The notes beneath the pieces are model-generated. The model saw nothing but the letters and a program-made list of their open reading frames with translations, made no database searches and was not told the origin of the DNA. From the NCBI RefSeq assembly GCF_021216655.1, contig NZ_CP080437.1, positions 2,108,001 through 2,172,000 of the forward strand: a stretch of 64,000 nucleotides of DNA, written 5' to 3'. Of the stretch, positions 62,497-64,000 are shown piece by piece (positions within the stretch are counted from its first letter, which is position 1; every line of letters starts with the position of its first letter). The translations under genes and the position numbers were made by a program. This DNA is from Clavibacter michiganensis. Lineage in GTDB: Bacteria > Actinomycetota > Actinomycetes > Actinomycetales > Microbacteriaceae.

Positions 62497-63234
62497 ATGT
62501 CGCCTCTCCTCCTGGCCGGTCTCGCCGGCCTGCTCTCCGGGCTGTCGCTCGTCGTCGGATCCCTCGTCGCCTGGTTCGTGAAGGTGCCGCGCGAGGTCGT
62601 CGCGCTCGTGATGGCGTTCGGCGCGGGCGTGCTGATCTCGGCGCTGTCGTTCGACCTGGTCGACGAGGCGGCGGCGAGCGGCGGCGTGATCCCCACGCTC
62701 GGCGGCTTCGTCGCCGGCGCGGTCGTGTACGTGGTGCTCGACCAGATCCTCGAGCACGGCGGGTTCCGGCGGAAGCACCACGGGAGATCCGGCGGCGGAG
62801 GCGGCACCGGCGTGGGCATCGCGCTCGGCGCCCTGCTCGACGGCGTGCCCGAGACGGCCGTGCAGGGCCTCAGCCTCACGGGCGGCGGGGCGCTGAGCAT
62901 CGGCGTGCTCGTCGCGGTCGTGATCTCGAACTTCCCCGAGGGCATGTCGAGCACGGCGGATCTGAAGCAGAGCGGACGCAGCGCGCGCTACGTGTTCGGG
63001 CTCTGGACCTCCATCGCCGTGGTCTGCGCGCTCTCCTCGGTCGGCGGCTACGCGCTTCTCGGCGGCCTGCCGGAGAGCGGGCAGTCGGTCGTGATGGCGT
63101 TCGCGGCCGGCGCGATCCTCGCGATGATCTGCGACACGATGATCCCCGAGGCGTTCCGCAAGGCGCAGGCGCTCACCGGGATGGTGACGGTGCTCGGGTT
63201 CGTGGCGAGCTACGCGGTGCACCAGGCGGGTTGA
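62497..63234 (+). CDS. ZIP-family metal transporter-like protein
   Basis: 245 residues, seven or eight membrane helices and a Gly/His-rich loop (RRKHHGRSGGGGG). The helices contain ALLDGVPETAVQGL and VVISNFPEGMSS: the ZIP pattern xNxPEG is kept, but the usual histidines before it are Asp and Ser-Asn. So it is a ZIP relative whose metal site differs. ATG at 62497. Confidence 0.8.
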   Translation: MSPLLLAGLAGLLSGLSLVVGSLVAWFVKVPREVVALVMAFGAGVLISALSFDLVDEAAASGGVIPTLGGFVAGAVVYVVLDQILEHGGFRRKHHGRSGGGGGTGVGIALGALLDGVPETAVQGLSLTGGGALSIGVLVAVVISNFPEGMSSTADLKQSGRSARYVFGLWTSIAVVCALSSVGGYALLGGLPESGQSVVMAFAAGAILAMICDTMIPEAFRKAQALTGMVTVLGFVASYAVHQAG

Positions 63235-63284
63235 GGTCGCCGGGCGGTGGATCCGCGAAGGCGGCCAGACGGCCAGGCGCCGGG

Positions 63285-63839
63285 TCAGGCGTCCGCGGGC
63301 CGGTCGCGCGGCGACACGTTGAAGCGGTGCAGCAGGCCGGCGAACTGCTCGACCTCATCGGTGTCCCACGCGTGGAGGCGGTTCTGCAGCCGTTCGCGCG
63401 TGCCCATCCGCACCTGCGCGAGGCGCTCCTCGGCGAGGGGCGTGAGGGTGAGGATCGTGGAGCGGCGGTCCTCGGGATCCGGCTCGTCCTGCACGTACCC
63501 GGCCTCGCGCAGCACGCGCAGGTGCCGGCTCACCGAGCTCTTGTCCATGAGGAGGCCGGCGGCGACGGCGCCGGCGGACGCGGGCCCGTCGGTGCGGATC
63601 CACCGGGCGACGGCGAACGCGCCGGGCTGGAGGCCGGCGTGGAACGCGGCCGCCTCCTCGACGCGGAGCGTGCGGATCTGCATGAGCAGGGCCCCGAGCT
63701 CGGTCGCGACGGACGACACCGCGGCCGAGCGGTCGCCGGCGGGCGCGGGGACGGGCGCGCCGGGCTCGGCGCCGCCGTCCGCGGGCGCGGCGTGGACGGG
63801 CACGCCGGCGGGGCGGTCGGGAGTCGGCTCCGGGATCAC
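63285..63839 (-). CDS. MarR-family regulator
   Basis: 184 residues with a Pro/Ala-rich N-terminal stretch of about 40 and then the MarR domain (GPASAGAVAAGLLMDKSSVSRHLRVLREAGYVQDEPDPEDRRSTILTLT). GTG at 63839 is 6 bases after TAGGGT with no ribosome binding site. A + strand gene seems to begin at the window edge, divergently, and may be its target. Confidence 0.87.
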   Translation of the reverse strand: MIPEPTPDRPAGVPVHAAPADGGAEPGAPVPAPAGDRSAAVSSVATELGALLMQIRTLRVEEAAAFHAGLQPGAFAVARWIRTDGPASAGAVAAGLLMDKSSVSRHLRVLREAGYVQDEPDPEDRRSTILTLTPLAEERLAQVRMGTRERLQNRLHAWDTDEVEQFAGLLHRFNVSPRDRPADA

Positions 63840-63980
63840 GTGCCGACCCTAACCGACGCCGATCCGGGCATCCGCCCCATGGGGAGACGGCCTCGCCGGC
63901 GGGGGCGCGGCCGCGGGGGCGTCCGCCGGATCCGGGTGCCCGACCGCCCCCTGGTAGCCTCGTCCGCGCAGGCGGGGACG

Positions 63981-64000
63981 ATGAAGGCGAGCCACATGAC
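63981..64000 (+). CDS. Possible start of a gene cut by the window end
   Basis: ATG codons at 63981 and 63996 (in frame) follow a TAGCCT -10-like hexamer (63955-63960), and AAGGCGA precedes the second. Too short to name. Confidence 0.35.

Overview
This is a 64 kb window of very GC-rich actinobacterial chromosome. The gene order tRNA-Trp–secE–nusG–rplK–rplA, the menaquinone genes, the high GC and the similarity of the products point to the family Microbacteriaceae, most likely Clavibacter or a close relative (inference; there is no 16S gene here to confirm it). I see no insertion sequence, prophage, CRISPR array, rRNA operon or replication origin. The window reads as ordinary chromosome with several small catabolic and regulatory modules.

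Layout. 1-8.5 kb: end of a LacI regulator, a GNAT acetyltransferase, the secE-nusG-rplK-rplA translation/transcription operon behind tRNA-Trp, an aspartate aminotransferase, murB with a pair of MaoC-type hydratases, then a tiny 28-codon gene with its own promoter, structured leader and terminator, and a small acidic protein. 8.7-18.9 kb: tRNA-Met, tRNA-Thr and tRNA-Tyr, two aldo/keto reductases, an alpha-glucosidase, an M23 cell-wall peptidase, an inositol-phosphatase-like enzyme, YajQ, cardiolipin synthase and an OhrR-like regulator. 19-31.5 kb: a prepilin peptidase without other pilus genes nearby, ferredoxin-NADP reductase, and the menaquinone set (polyprenyl synthase, menG, menF, menD, menA) interleaved with an ArsR/MFS pair and small membrane proteins. 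31.5-38 kb: a beta-lactamase-fold protein without catalytic residues, an M13 metallopeptidase, an XRE regulator/membrane-protein pair behind a nested-palindrome promoter, a uracil permease and a membrane glycosyltransferase. 38-43 kb: biuret catabolism (NCS1 permease, biuret amidohydrolase, allophanate hydrolase) with a divergent GntR regulator. 43-52.6 kb: regulators, homocysteine methyltransferase, a QorR/Qor2-like quinone-stress pair, transporters, two DUF202 proteins and an NmrA-type reductase. 52.8-58.2 kb: a sugar regulon with LacI and PfkB kinase on one strand and a binding protein/permease/ATPase/ABM-domain operon on the other. 58-64 kb: an SDR, a Tat-exported PhoX phosphatase behind a PHO-box-like repeat, two small unknown proteins, a ZIP transporter and a MarR regulator.

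The most striking window-wide signal is in the promoters. At least 19 genes have a hexamer TANNNT exactly 6 or 7 bases before their start codon and mostly no ribosome binding site, which is the layout expected for leaderless mRNAs. Genes lying inside operons instead show ATGA/GTGA overlaps or Shine-Dalgarno sequences. The best candidate for something undescribed is the 28-codon gene ending in CDSCQ at 7891-7977.
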